NCBI GenBank assembly: GCA_946402945.1
Contig: CAMIYB010000004.1
Coordinates: 1-59,181 of the forward strand
From: an uncultured Bacteroidales bacterium
Lineage (GTDB): Bacteria; Bacteroidota; Bacteroidia; Bacteroidales; UBA932
DNA length: 59,181 nucleotides
Direction: 5' to 3'
Positions 24,542 to 32,398 of the stretch are shown in pieces. Positions within the stretch are counted from its first letter, which is position 1. Each line of letters begins with the position of its first letter. The position numbers and the translations under genes are program-made. Below the pieces are notes generated by a model. It did no database searches. It was given only the letters and a program-made list of their open reading frames with translations, and was not told the DNA's origin.

Positions 24542-27500
24542 ATGAGCATCTACAGAACCGCCGTCAACCATCCGGTCACGACCCTGCTGCTGTTCCTGGC
24601 GTTCGCGATCCTGGGCGTCTTCTCGCTCACGCGGCTGCCGGTCGATAACTTCCCCGACGTGGAGTCGAACGTCATCATGGTGATGTCGGCCTACCCGGGC
24701 GCCAGCGCGGAAGACGTGGAGAACAACCTGACCAAGGTGCTGGAAAACTCGCTCAACGGCGTGAGCGACCTCAAGAACATCACATCCAATTCCCGGGAGA
24801 ACCTCGCGTTCCTGACCCTGGAATTCCAGTACGGAACCGACATCGAGGTGGCGACGAACGATGTGCGCGACAAACTGGACATGGTCAACAGCAACCTCCC
24901 CGACGGGGCTTCGCTGCCGATCATCTTCAAGTTCAGCGTCGATGACATGCCGATCATGATCCTCAGCGCGACGGCCACCCAGAGCGTCTCCGCCCTCGAC
25001 AAGATCCTCGACGACCGGGTGGCGACTCCGCTGGCCCGCGTCAGCGGCGTCGGTACGGTGTCCGTCTCCGGTGCCCCGAAGCGCGAGATCCAGGTCTATT
25101 GCGATCCGACCAAGCTCGAGGCCTACAACCTCAGCATCCCCGGCATCTCCCAGATCATCGCCGCCGAGAACCGCAACGTCCCTTCCGGCAGCATCGACAT
25201 CGGCTCCGACACCTACTCCCTCCGCATCAAGAAGGAATTCCAGGACCCGTCCGAACTGCTCGACCTGGTGGTGGGCTATACCGGCGGCGGTGCGGTCTAT
25301 CTGCGGGATGTCGCCCGCGTGGTGGACGGTCTGGAGGAGAAGTCCCAGGAGTCCTACACCAACGGCGTCCGCGGCGCCCAGATCATCATCCAGAAGCAGT
25401 CGGGCTACAACACGGTCAACGTCATCCGTTCCGTCAAGAAGGAGATGGCCAAGATCCGCCACGACCTGCCGGCCGACATCTCCATCACGACGGTCGTCGA
25501 TAACTCGGACAACATTCTCCGCACCATCGACTCCCTCAAGGAAACCATCCTCATCACCTTCATCGTGGTCATGCTGGTGGTATTCCTCTTCCTGGGCCGC
25601 TGGAGGGGCACGCTGATTGTGGTGCTCAGCATCCCGATCGCCCTGCTGGCCTCCCTGATGTACCTTTTCGCGACAGGCAACACGTTGAACATCATTTCGA
25701 TGTCCGCCCTGTCGATCGCCATCGGCATGGTGGTGGACGACGCCATCGTGGTCCTGGAGAACGTATCGACCCACCTCGAGCGGGGTGAGAAACCCAGGGA
25801 AGCCGCCGTCCACGGCACTTCCGAAGTGGGTATCTCCGTCATCGCCTCGACCCTGACGATGCTCTGCGTCTTCCTTCCGCTGACGATGATCTCCGGCATG
25901 GCCGGCATCATGTTCCGCCAGCTGGGCTGGATCGTGAGCATCATCATGATCGTCTCGACGACCGCCGCCCTGACCTTCGTCCCGATGCTCTGCTCGCAGT
26001 TGCTGAGCAACAAGCCCAAGACCGGCAAGCTCCACCTGGCCATCTTCGGCCCGGTCAACAAGGTGCTGGACGGCATTTCGAGCGGCTATGCCAAGCTGAT
26101 CGCCTGGTGCATGAACCACAAGCGGATCGTCCTCGGTGCCGCCGTGGTGGTTTTCGTGGCCGTGCTGGGCTTCTATGCCCCCCGGATGAAGACCGAGTAT
26201 TTCCCGAAGGCCGACCAGGGCCGTCTGACCATCTCGGCGGAAATGCCCATCGGAACGGCGCAGGACGTCACCCGCGAGGTGGCTGCCAATATCTACGACC
26301 GCATCAAGGCCGACGTTCCGGAAATCGTCGTGATGAGCTACAATTTCGGCCAGGCCGATACCGACAACGCCTTCGCCTCGATGCGGAACAACGGTACCCA
26401 CGTGATGACGTTCCGGATCAACATCGGCAGCATGGAACTGCGCGAGCGGACGGTCTTCGAGATCGCTGACATCATCCGCGCCGACCTGCGCGACTTCCCG
26501 GAACTGGCCAAGTTCAACGTCACCGAAGGCGGCGGCATGGGCGGCGCGGCCTCGGTCCAGTTGGAAATCTACGGCTACGACTTCGAGTCCACCGAGGCGG
26601 CGGCCCGCACCGTCCGCGACGAGATGATGAAGACCCCGTATTTCACGCAGGCCATCCTCAGCCGCGACGCCTACACCCCGGAATACGAGGTGGATTTTGA
26701 CCGTGAGAAACTGGCCATCAACGGGTTGACCTCTACGACGGCCGCCGCAGCGGTCTCCGCCGCGATGAGCGGATCGGTCGGGTCCTTCTACCGTGAGGAC
26801 GGCGACGAATACAACATCCGCGTGCGTTATGCCCCCGAGTTCCGCCGGAGCACCGAGGACATCGAGAACATCGTGGTCTATAACCAGATGGGCCGCGGCA
26901 TCAAGGTCAAGGACCTGGGCCGGATCGTCGAGTCGAAAGTGCCGCCGACCATCCAGCGCAAGAACCGCGACCGCTACATCAGCGTGACCGGCATCGTGAG
27001 CCGCGGCGCGTCCTTGTCCGAGGCGGTCGAGGCCACCAACCGCATCATGGCCGACAACCCGCTGCCGGCGGAGCTGTCCTGGCGCATCGGCGGCGATTAT
27101 GAGGACCAGCAGGACATGTTCGGCGACATGCTGCTGCTGATCGTCCTGATCATCGTTCTGGTCTATATGGTGATGGCCTCGCAGTTCGAGTCCTTCATGG
27201 GTCCGCTGGTAATCATGAGCTCCATCCCGTTCGCCCTGGTCGGCGTCGCCCTCGGGGCGATGATCCACAACATGGCCATCGGGGTGATGGGCATGATCGG
27301 CATCATTATCCTGCTGGGTATCGTCGTCAAGAACGGTATCGTGCTCATCGACTACACCATCCTCTGCCAGGAACGCGGGATGAGCGTGCGCGATTCCTCC
27401 GTCACGGCGGCCAGGAGCCGTCTGCGCCCGATCCTGATGACCACCCTGACCACGGTCCTCGGCATGCTGCCGATGGCCTGGGGCCGGGGCGAAGGTTCCG

Positions 27501-27652
27501 AGATGTGGAACGGTCTCGGTACCACCGTGGCCTGGGGTCTGTCGATCTCCACGGTCATCACCCTGGTCATCATTCCGGTCCTGTACTGCGGCTTCACCGA
27601 GCACCGGGAGCGCCGCAAGGCCCGCAAAGCAGCTAAAGCAGCCAACGTATGA
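24542..27652 (+). CDS. RND-family efflux permease (HAE1/AcrB type)
   Basis: A 1036-residue inner-membrane proton/drug antiporter. Twelve membrane helices in the 1+6+5 layout with two large periplasmic loops are apparent. The start YRTAVNHPVTTLLLFLAFAI is typical. The proton-relay pair is present in helix 4 (GMVVDDAIVVLENV, D399-D400), and the helix-10 Lys is present (IVVKNGIVLIDY, K930), so the pump should be active. Other marks are FPDVESNVIMV, YPGASAEDVEN, and ARSRLRPILMTTLTTVLGMLPMAWG near the end. The substrate cannot be told. Its stop overlaps the start of the PG0541-type gene (ATGA), suggesting equal expression of the two. Confidence 0.96.
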   Translation: MSIYRTAVNHPVTTLLLFLAFAILGVFSLTRLPVDNFPDVESNVIMVMSAYPGASAEDVENNLTKVLENSLNGVSDLKNITSNSRENLAFLTLEFQYGTDIEVATNDVRDKLDMVNSNLPDGASLPIIFKFSVDDMPIMILSATATQSVSALDKILDDRVATPLARVSGVGTVSVSGAPKREIQVYCDPTKLEAYNLSIPGISQIIAAENRNVPSGSIDIGSDTYSLRIKKEFQDPSELLDLVVGYTGGGAVYLRDVARVVDGLEEKSQESYTNGVRGAQIIIQKQSGYNTVNVIRSVKKEMAKIRHDLPADISITTVVDNSDNILRTIDSLKETILITFIVVMLVVFLFLGRWRGTLIVVLSIPIALLASLMYLFATGNTLNIISMSALSIAIGMVVDDAIVVLENVSTHLERGEKPREAAVHGTSEVGISVIASTLTMLCVFLPLTMISGMAGIMFRQLGWIVSIIMIVSTTAALTFVPMLCSQLLSNKPKTGKLHLAIFGPVNKVLDGISSGYAKLIAWCMNHKRIVLGAAVVVFVAVLGFYAPRMKTEYFPKADQGRLTISAEMPIGTAQDVTREVAANIYDRIKADVPEIVVMSYNFGQADTDNAFASMRNNGTHVMTFRINIGSMELRERTVFEIADIIRADLRDFPELAKFNVTEGGGMGGAASVQLEIYGYDFESTEAAARTVRDEMMKTPYFTQAILSRDAYTPEYEVDFDREKLAINGLTSTTAAAAVSAAMSGSVGSFYREDGDEYNIRVRYAPEFRRSTEDIENIVVYNQMGRGIKVKDLGRIVESKVPPTIQRKNRDRYISVTGIVSRGASLSEAVEATNRIMADNPLPAELSWRIGGDYEDQQDMFGDMLLLIVLIIVLVYMVMASQFESFMGPLVIMSSIPFALVGVALGAMIHNMAIGVMGMIGIIILLGIVVKNGIVLIDYTILCQERGMSVRDSSVTAARSRLRPILMTTLTTVLGMLPMAWGRGEGSEMWNGLGTTVAWGLSISTVITLVIIPVLYCGFTEHRERRKARKAAKAANV

Positions 27653-27942
27653 AAGCACTCTTTATAGCGTATAACCAGGCATACGGCGAAGAAATCGTCG
27701 AACTGCTGGATTCCTTCGGCCAGCGCGGCTTCACGCGCTGGAACGACATTGCCGGCCGCGGCGGCGTGGACGGCGAGCCCCACATGGGTAGCCACGCCTG
27801 GCCCGTGATGAACTGCGCCATCCTGACGATGGTGCCGGATGAGCGCGTCCGGCCGCTGCTGGATGCACTTCGGGCCACGGACGAGGCTTCGCCGGATCTG
27901 GGTCTCCGCGCCTATTGCTGGGGCGTCGAGGCTGCCGTTTAG
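27649..27942 (+). CDS. PG0541-family transporter-associated protein
   Basis: A 97-residue soluble protein starting MKALFIAYNQAYGEEIVELL, with GFTRWNDIAGRGGVDGEPHM and SHAWPVMNCAILTMVPDERV. It matches what is annotated in Bacteroidetes as a PG0541-family transporter-associated protein, small, probably of P-II/ferredoxin-like fold, found next to RND pumps. No signal peptide or membrane helix, so it should be cytoplasmic. The 4-bp overlap with the permease gene supports a role tied to that pump, perhaps sensing or gating, but no activity is known to me. Confidence 0.8.
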   Translation: MKALFIAYNQAYGEEIVELLDSFGQRGFTRWNDIAGRGGVDGEPHMGSHAWPVMNCAILTMVPDERVRPLLDALRATDEASPDLGLRAYCWGVEAAV

Positions 27943-27966
27943 GCCGGCGGAAAGAGATTTTTTTTC

Positions 27967-27974
27967 TATCTTTG
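27967..27974 (+). promoter_or_regulatory. -7 promoter box placed only 4 bp before an ATG
   Basis: Exact TATCTTTG match after a run of T. Only CCGT separates it from the start codon of the oxidoreductase gene at 27979, so transcription should begin at or very near the ATG. Confidence 0.65.
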
Positions 27975-27978
27975 CCGT

Positions 27979-29298
27979 ATGAAAGAAGAGCATGTCGATC
28001 TGGGCCTGCGCCGCTTCATCAAGCAGTTGGGCTATGCCGCCGGGGGCGCCGCCTTCCTGGCGGGCACGGCTCCCTGGCTGACGTCCTGCACCCCGGAGAA
28101 ACTGGAAGAACTGGGCCGCGAGAAGGCCCGTCTGGCGCTGATCGGCACCGGCGGCCGCGGCCAGTACCATATCCACAATCTGCGGGAGATTCCCCACGCG
28201 GAACTGGTCGCCCTGTGCGACATCTACCCGAAAAATCTGGACGATGCCCACGCCCTGTGCCCGACGGCCCGCACCTGCAGCGACTATCGCGAACTGCTGG
28301 ATGCGCCGGATATCGACGGGGTGATCATCGCCACGCCGCTGGGTTCCCACGCGCAGATCACGCTGGATGCCCTCGCGGCCGGCAAGCACGTCTTCTGCGA
28401 AAAGGCCATGGCCTTGAAGATGGAGGAGTGCAAGGCGGTCTATGACGCCTATGCCGCCCAGGACAAGGCCCTCTACTACTGTATGCAGCGGATGTACGAC
28501 GAGAAGTACATCCAGGCCATGAAGATGATCCACGACGGGGCCATCGGCGAGATTGTGGGCATGCGCTGCCACTGGTTCCGCAATGCCGACTGGCGTCGCC
28601 CCGTCCCGTCCCCGGACCTGGAGCGCCTGATCAACTGGCGCCTCTACCGGGAACATTCCGGCGGCCTGATGACCGAGTTGGGCTCCCACCAGTTGGAGGT
28701 GTGCAACTGGGCCCTGGGCCGCACGCCTGTGGAAATCAGCGGCATGGGCGACATCGTCTATTGGAAGGACGGCCGCGAGGTCTATGACAGCGTGGCGGTG
28801 ACCTATCGCTATGCGGGCGGTGTCAAGATCGTGTATGAATCGTTGATATCCAATAAGTTCAACGGCATGGAGGAACAGATTCTCGGGAAGGAGGGCACGA
28901 TGGACCTTGCCCGCGGGGTCTATTACCTCGAAGAGGACAACCTGCTCTCCGGCATGCGCCGCCTCTACGACCAGGTGCGGGACGGCATTTTCGCCTCCAT
29001 CCCGACGGCCGGGCCGTCCTGGCGCCCCGAGGTCAAGGGGCAGTACGTCCCGCATCCGGTCATCGCCGGCCCGACCAGCATCAACAACGGCGAGAGTATG
29101 GTCGCATCGGATCACGACGGTTCGCTGGAGATTCTCTCCGCCTTCTGCCAGTCCTGCATCACGGGCGAAAAGGCGAAGGACGTGGTGGAAGAGGCCTACT
29201 CTTCGACCCTGCTCTGTCTGCTGGGCAACCAGGCCTGCGAAGAAGGCAGGAGCCTGGTTTTCCCCGAAGCGTACAAAATCCCTTACATGAAGTTCTGA
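27979..29298 (+). CDS. Exported Gfo/Idh/MocA-family oxidoreductase
   Basis: A 439-residue NAD(P)-dependent oxidoreductase of sugar-type substrates. The N-terminus has an Arg pair, a hydrophobic stretch and a lipobox-like LTSC (Cys near 37), so it is probably exported, possibly by Tat and lipidated. The Rossmann motif is LIGTGGRGQ (about 54-62), followed by ALCDIYPKN, the family EKP-like EKAMAL (141-146, with Ala for Pro), and the C-terminal domain with EHSGGLMTELGSHQLEV, whose His is the usual catalytic-site residue. Such exported relatives include GH109 and 3-keto-glycoside oxidoreductases; which one this is cannot be told. It is the first gene of a coupled trio; its stop shares a base with the next start (TGATG). 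Confidence 0.9.
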   Translation: MKEEHVDLGLRRFIKQLGYAAGGAAFLAGTAPWLTSCTPEKLEELGREKARLALIGTGGRGQYHIHNLREIPHAELVALCDIYPKNLDDAHALCPTARTCSDYRELLDAPDIDGVIIATPLGSHAQITLDALAAGKHVFCEKAMALKMEECKAVYDAYAAQDKALYYCMQRMYDEKYIQAMKMIHDGAIGEIVGMRCHWFRNADWRRPVPSPDLERLINWRLYREHSGGLMTELGSHQLEVCNWALGRTPVEISGMGDIVYWKDGREVYDSVAVTYRYAGGVKIVYESLISNKFNGMEEQILGKEGTMDLARGVYYLEEDNLLSGMRRLYDQVRDGIFASIPTAGPSWRPEVKGQYVPHPVIAGPTSINNGESMVASDHDGSLEILSAFCQSCITGEKAKDVVEEAYSSTLLCLLGNQACEEGRSLVFPEAYKIPYMKF

Positions 29299-29540
29299 TG
29301 AAAGATTGGGTCATTACGGGGCGGCATGTCCGCCGGGAATTGTGGGTGCTGCTGGGCTGCCTGCTCGCTGCCTGCCTGGTCAATGTCTATGCCATCGTCC
29401 GTTACGCCCGGCCCGTATCGGAACTATGGACCCAGATCGGCTATGTAGTCGTTCTGGCGCTTGTCGTGTACCTGCTCCTGGCCCTGCTGCGGCTGCTTGC
29501 CGCCGGCGTGCTGGCCCTGGTGCGAAAAATCCGACGATAG
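29298..29540 (+). CDS. Small two-helix membrane protein
   Basis: An 80-residue protein not recognised as a known family. It has two hydrophobic helices, about 14-34 (LWVLLGCLLAACLVNVYAIV) and 45-72 (IGYVVVLALVVYLLLALLRL), and a basic tail (LVRKIRR). The short basic N-terminus (KDWVITGRHVRREL) suggests both ends are cytoplasmic. It is wedged between the oxidoreductase gene (1-base overlap) and apbE (0 bp gap), so it is very likely translated and functionally tied to them, perhaps as a membrane anchor or electron-transfer partner. No Cys pair, heme ligand pair or SGAT-type flavinylation motif is seen. Confidence 0.75.
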   Translation: MKDWVITGRHVRRELWVLLGCLLAACLVNVYAIVRYARPVSELWTQIGYVVVLALVVYLLLALLRLLAAGVLALVRKIRR

Positions 29541-30407
29541 ATGGCCTCGCGCCGCCAGTTCTTCAAGGACGCCCTGGCGGCGACGGCGGCGGTCTCCCTG
29601 GCCGCCGCGGACGGCTCGGGCAGCGCGCGGGAAAAGGAAAAGCCCGCGCTTTTTCAGTTCTCCCTTCCGCGGGTCATGGGGACACGGCTCGAATTCCTTG
29701 CCGTAGGTACTCCTGATGCCATTGTCCGTCCCGTGTGGGATGCTTTCTACGCCGAGCTGATGGAACTTGATGCCATGCTGAACCGCTTCAACGGATATGG
29801 CGAGGTGGCCCGGCTCAACGCCGCCCCGTCGCAGGAGGATGTGCCTGTCAGTGAGCCGTTGGCGGCCCTGTTGCGCCTGGCTTTTTCCTACCGGGAGCGG
29901 ACGGGCGGCCTGTTCGACGTGGCCGGCGGCAAGCCGGTGACGCTATCCGCCGACAATCGCCTGACGCTCGGCGGTGCGACCCTCGATTTCGGAGGTTTCG
30001 CCAAGGGTTATGCGCTGCGGCTGTGGCGCGACCGGCTCCGGGCGGCGGGCATCGGCTGCGCCTTCACCGACTTCGGCGGCAGTTCCATCCTGGCCACCGG
30101 CCATCATCCCTACGGTGACTGCTGGAAGGTCGGCGTGACCAATCCCTATGGCGGTGGGCCCGTCGACGAGTGGTCCCTTCGCGACACTTCGCTCTCCACT
30201 TCCGGCAACGCTCCCTCGTACCATGGACATATCGTGCACCCGCGTACGGGCCTGCCCGCGGAGGGTCGCCGCCTGGTCAGCGTCTGCGCCCCCGACCCGC
30301 TCGACGCCGAGGTCCTCTCCACCGCCCTCATGCTCGCCGCTCCTTCCGAAGAGAACGCCCTTGCTTCCGCCTTTCCAGAGGCGGTTTTCCGGCGATATTC
30401 TTTGTGA
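29541..30407 (+). CDS. apbE: FAD:protein FMN transferase, ApbE family
   Basis: A 288-residue enzyme that uses FAD to attach FMN covalently to Thr/Ser of exported or membrane redox proteins. The N-terminus SRRQFFKDALAA fits the Tat motif (S-R-R-x-F-[FL]-K), with no lipobox. Family marks: VMGTRLEF (45-52), LNRFNGYGEVARLN, TGGLFDV (121-127), LDFGGFAKGYALR (148-160), TSGNAPSYHGHIVHPRTG, and the magnesium-site DAEVLSTALM (255-264). It is shorter than most ApbE proteins (about 330) because the PLV...WGF segment after TGG.FD is missing. Starts immediately after the stop of the small membrane protein. The flavinylated target is not evident in the window. Confidence 0.92.
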   Translation: MASRRQFFKDALAATAAVSLAAADGSGSAREKEKPALFQFSLPRVMGTRLEFLAVGTPDAIVRPVWDAFYAELMELDAMLNRFNGYGEVARLNAAPSQEDVPVSEPLAALLRLAFSYRERTGGLFDVAGGKPVTLSADNRLTLGGATLDFGGFAKGYALRLWRDRLRAAGIGCAFTDFGGSSILATGHHPYGDCWKVGVTNPYGGGPVDEWSLRDTSLSTSGNAPSYHGHIVHPRTGLPAEGRRLVSVCAPDPLDAEVLSTALMLAAPSEENALASAFPEAVFRRYSL

Positions 30408-30423
30408 AGTGAGAAAAAATGCG

Positions 30424-30431
30424 TACATTTG
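30424..30431 (+). promoter_or_regulatory. -7 promoter box for the rplM-rpsI-rpsB-tsf operon
   Basis: Exact TAnnTTTG match (TACATTTG). Its last base is the first base of the inverted repeat at 30431-30457, so the start point is expected inside the left arm of that repeat. Confidence 0.6.
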
Positions 30432-30466
30432 CGGTCCCTATGAAGTGTAGGGATCGCAATTTTTTT
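30431..30466 (+). terminator. Inverted repeat plus seven T, between apbE and rplM
   Basis: Arms 30431-30440 and 30448-30457 pair over 10 bp with one G-T, around a 7-base loop, followed by AA and seven T (30460-30466). For RNA reading through from apbE this has the form of an intrinsic terminator. For RNA started at the overlapping promoter the left arm is mostly missing. An autoregulatory leader for L13 is the alternative. Confidence 0.55.
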
Positions 30467-30491
30467 AGTTAAACCATTAAAGATCAAGACA

Positions 30492-30944
30492 GTGGACACA
30501 CAAAGCTACAAAACGGTCTCGCTCAATGCGGCGACTGTGAAGAAAGAGTGGGTCGTCATCGATGCTACTGATCTGGCACTCGGTCGTCTTGCTTCCCGCG
30601 TGGCCCTTGTCCTTCGTGGCAAGACCAAACCGGGCTACACCCCGCATGTGGATTGCGGTGACAACGTCATCGTTATCAATGCGGAGAAGGTGGCCCTCGG
30701 CGGCAAGAAGATGACGGACAGGGTGTATGTGCGCTACACCGGTTATCCGGGCGGACAGCGTTTCACCACCCCCGCCGAGATCCTGGCCAAGAGGCCGGCC
30801 GAACTCATTCGCCGGAGCGTCAAGGGGATGCTCCCGAAGACCCGTCTTGGTGAGAAGATTCTCCACAACCTGTTCATTTATGCAGGTCCCGAGCATCCGC
30901 ACCAGGCGCAGCAACCCAAAGAAATCAAGTTGAACGAAATTTAA
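30492..30944 (+). CDS. rplM: 50S ribosomal protein L13
   Basis: Large-subunit protein, 150 residues. The start codon is GTG at 30492: the translated N-terminus (M)[15 protein letters not shown] matches the MDTxSYKT start of Bacteroidetes L13, and no ATG lies nearby. Signature stretches are [52 protein letters not shown] and the conserved basic [14 protein letters not shown] near the C-terminus, ending with [13 protein letters not shown]. First gene of the translation operon; rpsI follows after 8 bp. The GTG may hold expression down to match other ribosomal proteins. Confidence 0.98.
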   Translation: MDTQSYKTVSLNAATVKKEWVVIDATDLALGRLASRVALVLRGKTKPGYTPHVDCGDNVIVINAEKVALGGKKMTDRVYVRYTGYPGGQRFTTPAEILAKRPAELIRRSVKGMLPKTRLGEKILHNLFIYAGPEHPHQAQQPKEIKLNEI

Positions 30945-30952
30945 ACAGAGCA

Positions 30953-31345
30953 ATGGAGAAAACAGTAAACGCCCTTGGAAGACGTAAGGCAGCTGTCGCT
31001 CGTGTTTATGTGAAGGCCGGTTCCGGCGAGATCACGATCAACGGTCGTCCCCTCGTGGAGTATTTCCCCGACGAGACCCACCAGTACATCGTGAACCAGC
31101 CCTTCGAAGTGACCGGTACTGCAGGTCAGTTTGACGTGAAGGCCAACCTCGACGGAGGTGGAGTCAAAGGTCAGGCGGAGGCCCTGCGTCTCGGTATCGC
31201 CCGCGCCCTGTGCGAGGTCGACCACGAGGCTTACAGGTCTGCGCTGAAGGCCGCCGGCTTCCTCACCCGTGACGCCCGTGAGGTCGAGAGGAAGAAGCCC
31301 GGTCAGCCTGGCGCACGTCGCCGCTTCCAGTTCAGCAAGCGTTAA
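30953..31345 (+). CDS. rpsI: 30S ribosomal protein S9
   Basis: Small-subunit protein, 130 residues, whose C-terminal tail reaches the P-site tRNA. The N-terminus [20 protein letters not shown] is the family's opening; [32 protein letters not shown] and the basic end [20 protein letters not shown] with the final FSKR are as expected. Pairs with rplM as in nearly all bacteria. A 205-bp non-coding gap separates it from rpsB. Confidence 0.98.
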   Translation: MEKTVNALGRRKAAVARVYVKAGSGEITINGRPLVEYFPDETHQYIVNQPFEVTGTAGQFDVKANLDGGGVKGQAEALRLGIARALCEVDHEAYRSALKAAGFLTRDAREVERKKPGQPGARRRFQFSKR

Positions 31346-31550
31346 TCGCGATTTGCTGGCAGTACAGTTGCGGTTCCAAATCCGAAGGACCTTGGAAGAT
31401 GGGAATCTTCCGGAGCTGCCCCAGGATTGCCGCCACTGCGGAAAATCTCGGAGACCGGCCGCGTAAGACCGCTACTCCGGATTGATGAAAAGAGCCTCGC
31501 CGGAACCGCCGGCAGGAGAAAAAACAGAACAACAAGCAACATTTTACACA
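31346..31550 (+). ncRNA. Structured leader candidate upstream of rpsB
   Basis: This 205-bp gap inside the operon has no open frame of note but several short hairpins. A 7-bp stem at 31394-31400/31405-31411 carries a GGGA (GNRA-type) loop. A competing pairing joins 31374-31379 with 31392-31397. Further stems are CCGC/GCGG at 31430-31441, CGGAG/CTCCG closing 31449-31479, and GCCGG/CCGGC at 31499-31513. No TAnnTTTG box is seen. It may be a ribosomal-protein leader binding S2, or a processing region; pairings are by eye only. Confidence 0.4.
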
Positions 31551-32375
31551 ATGTCAAGAACAAATTTCCAGGAATTGCTCGATGCAGGCGCCCATTTCGG
31601 ACACCTCGCCCGCAAGTGGAATCCCAAAATGGCCCCCTATATTTTCGACCAGAAGAACGGAATCCACATCATCGACCTGCACAAGAGTATCGTCAAGATT
31701 GACGAGGCCGCCGAAGCAATGAAGGAGCTGGCCCGCAGCGGCCGTAAGATCCTCTTCGTGGCCACCAAGAAACAGGCTAAGGACATCGTCGCCGAGAAAG
31801 CGACCGCTGTCAACATGCCGTTCGTGACCGAACGCTGGCCGGGTGGTATGCTTACCAATTTCCCGACCATCCGCAAGGCCGTCAAGAAAATGAACACCAT
31901 CGACAAGATGAAGGAAGACGGAACCTTCGAGAAACTCGCCAAGCGTGAGCGCCTCCAGGTTGACCGTCAGCGGGGCAAACTCGAGAAGAACCTCGGTTCC
32001 ATCAAGGATATGAGCCGTCTACCCTCCGCCATCTTCGTCGTGGACGTCCAGAAAGAAGCCAACGCCGTCAAAGAGGCCAACCGCCTGAATATCCCGGTGA
32101 TCGCCATGGTTGATACTTGTTGCGATCCCACCCCGATTGATTACGTGATCCCGGCAAATGACGACGCCGCCAAGAGCATCGAACTCATCATGAACGTGCT
32201 CTGCGCCGCCATTCAGGAAGGTCTCGACGAGCGGAAACTCGAAAAGGAGAAAGAGGCTGCCGAGCAGCCCGTCGCCGAAGAGAAGGCTCCTGTCAAGAAA
32301 CTGCGTGCCCGCAAGGGTGCCAAGCCCGTCGATGTGGAGGCCGAGGCCGCCGCACAGGAAGAAACTGCTGAGTAA
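31551..32375 (+). CDS. rpsB: 30S ribosomal protein S2
   Basis: Small-subunit protein, 274 residues. The ATG at 31551 begins MSRTNFQELLDAGAHFGH, the usual Bacteroidetes S2 start; a longer open frame to 31482 lies in the leader and is discarded. Family parts: RKWNPKMAPYIFDQKNGIHI, ILFVATKKQAKDIV, ERWPGGMLTNFPTIRKAVK, PSAIFVVDVQKEANAVKEA and DTCCDPTPIDYVIPANDDA. The C-terminal 50 residues are a charged Glu/Lys/Ala extension (EKEKEAAEQPVAEEKAPVKK), variable in this phylum. Followed by tsf after 23 bp. Confidence 0.98.
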   Translation: MSRTNFQELLDAGAHFGHLARKWNPKMAPYIFDQKNGIHIIDLHKSIVKIDEAAEAMKELARSGRKILFVATKKQAKDIVAEKATAVNMPFVTERWPGGMLTNFPTIRKAVKKMNTIDKMKEDGTFEKLAKRERLQVDRQRGKLEKNLGSIKDMSRLPSAIFVVDVQKEANAVKEANRLNIPVIAMVDTCCDPTPIDYVIPANDDAAKSIELIMNVLCAAIQEGLDERKLEKEKEAAEQPVAEEKAPVKKLRARKGAKPVDVEAEAAAQEETAE

Positions 32376-32398
32376 TTGCGCTGTTAAAACCCAAGATT

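Noticed and set aside
23408..27658. A 1416-codon open frame antisense to the efflux operon
   Set aside because: It mirrors the high-G+C codon bias of the sense genes. Its product has His/Asp/Arg-rich low-complexity sequence with no domains, and the sense strand has four clear gene families.
30431..30466. Riboswitch ahead of rplM
   Set aside because: Only one short hairpin is present, with no multi-helix aptamer; terminator or r-protein leader explains it better.
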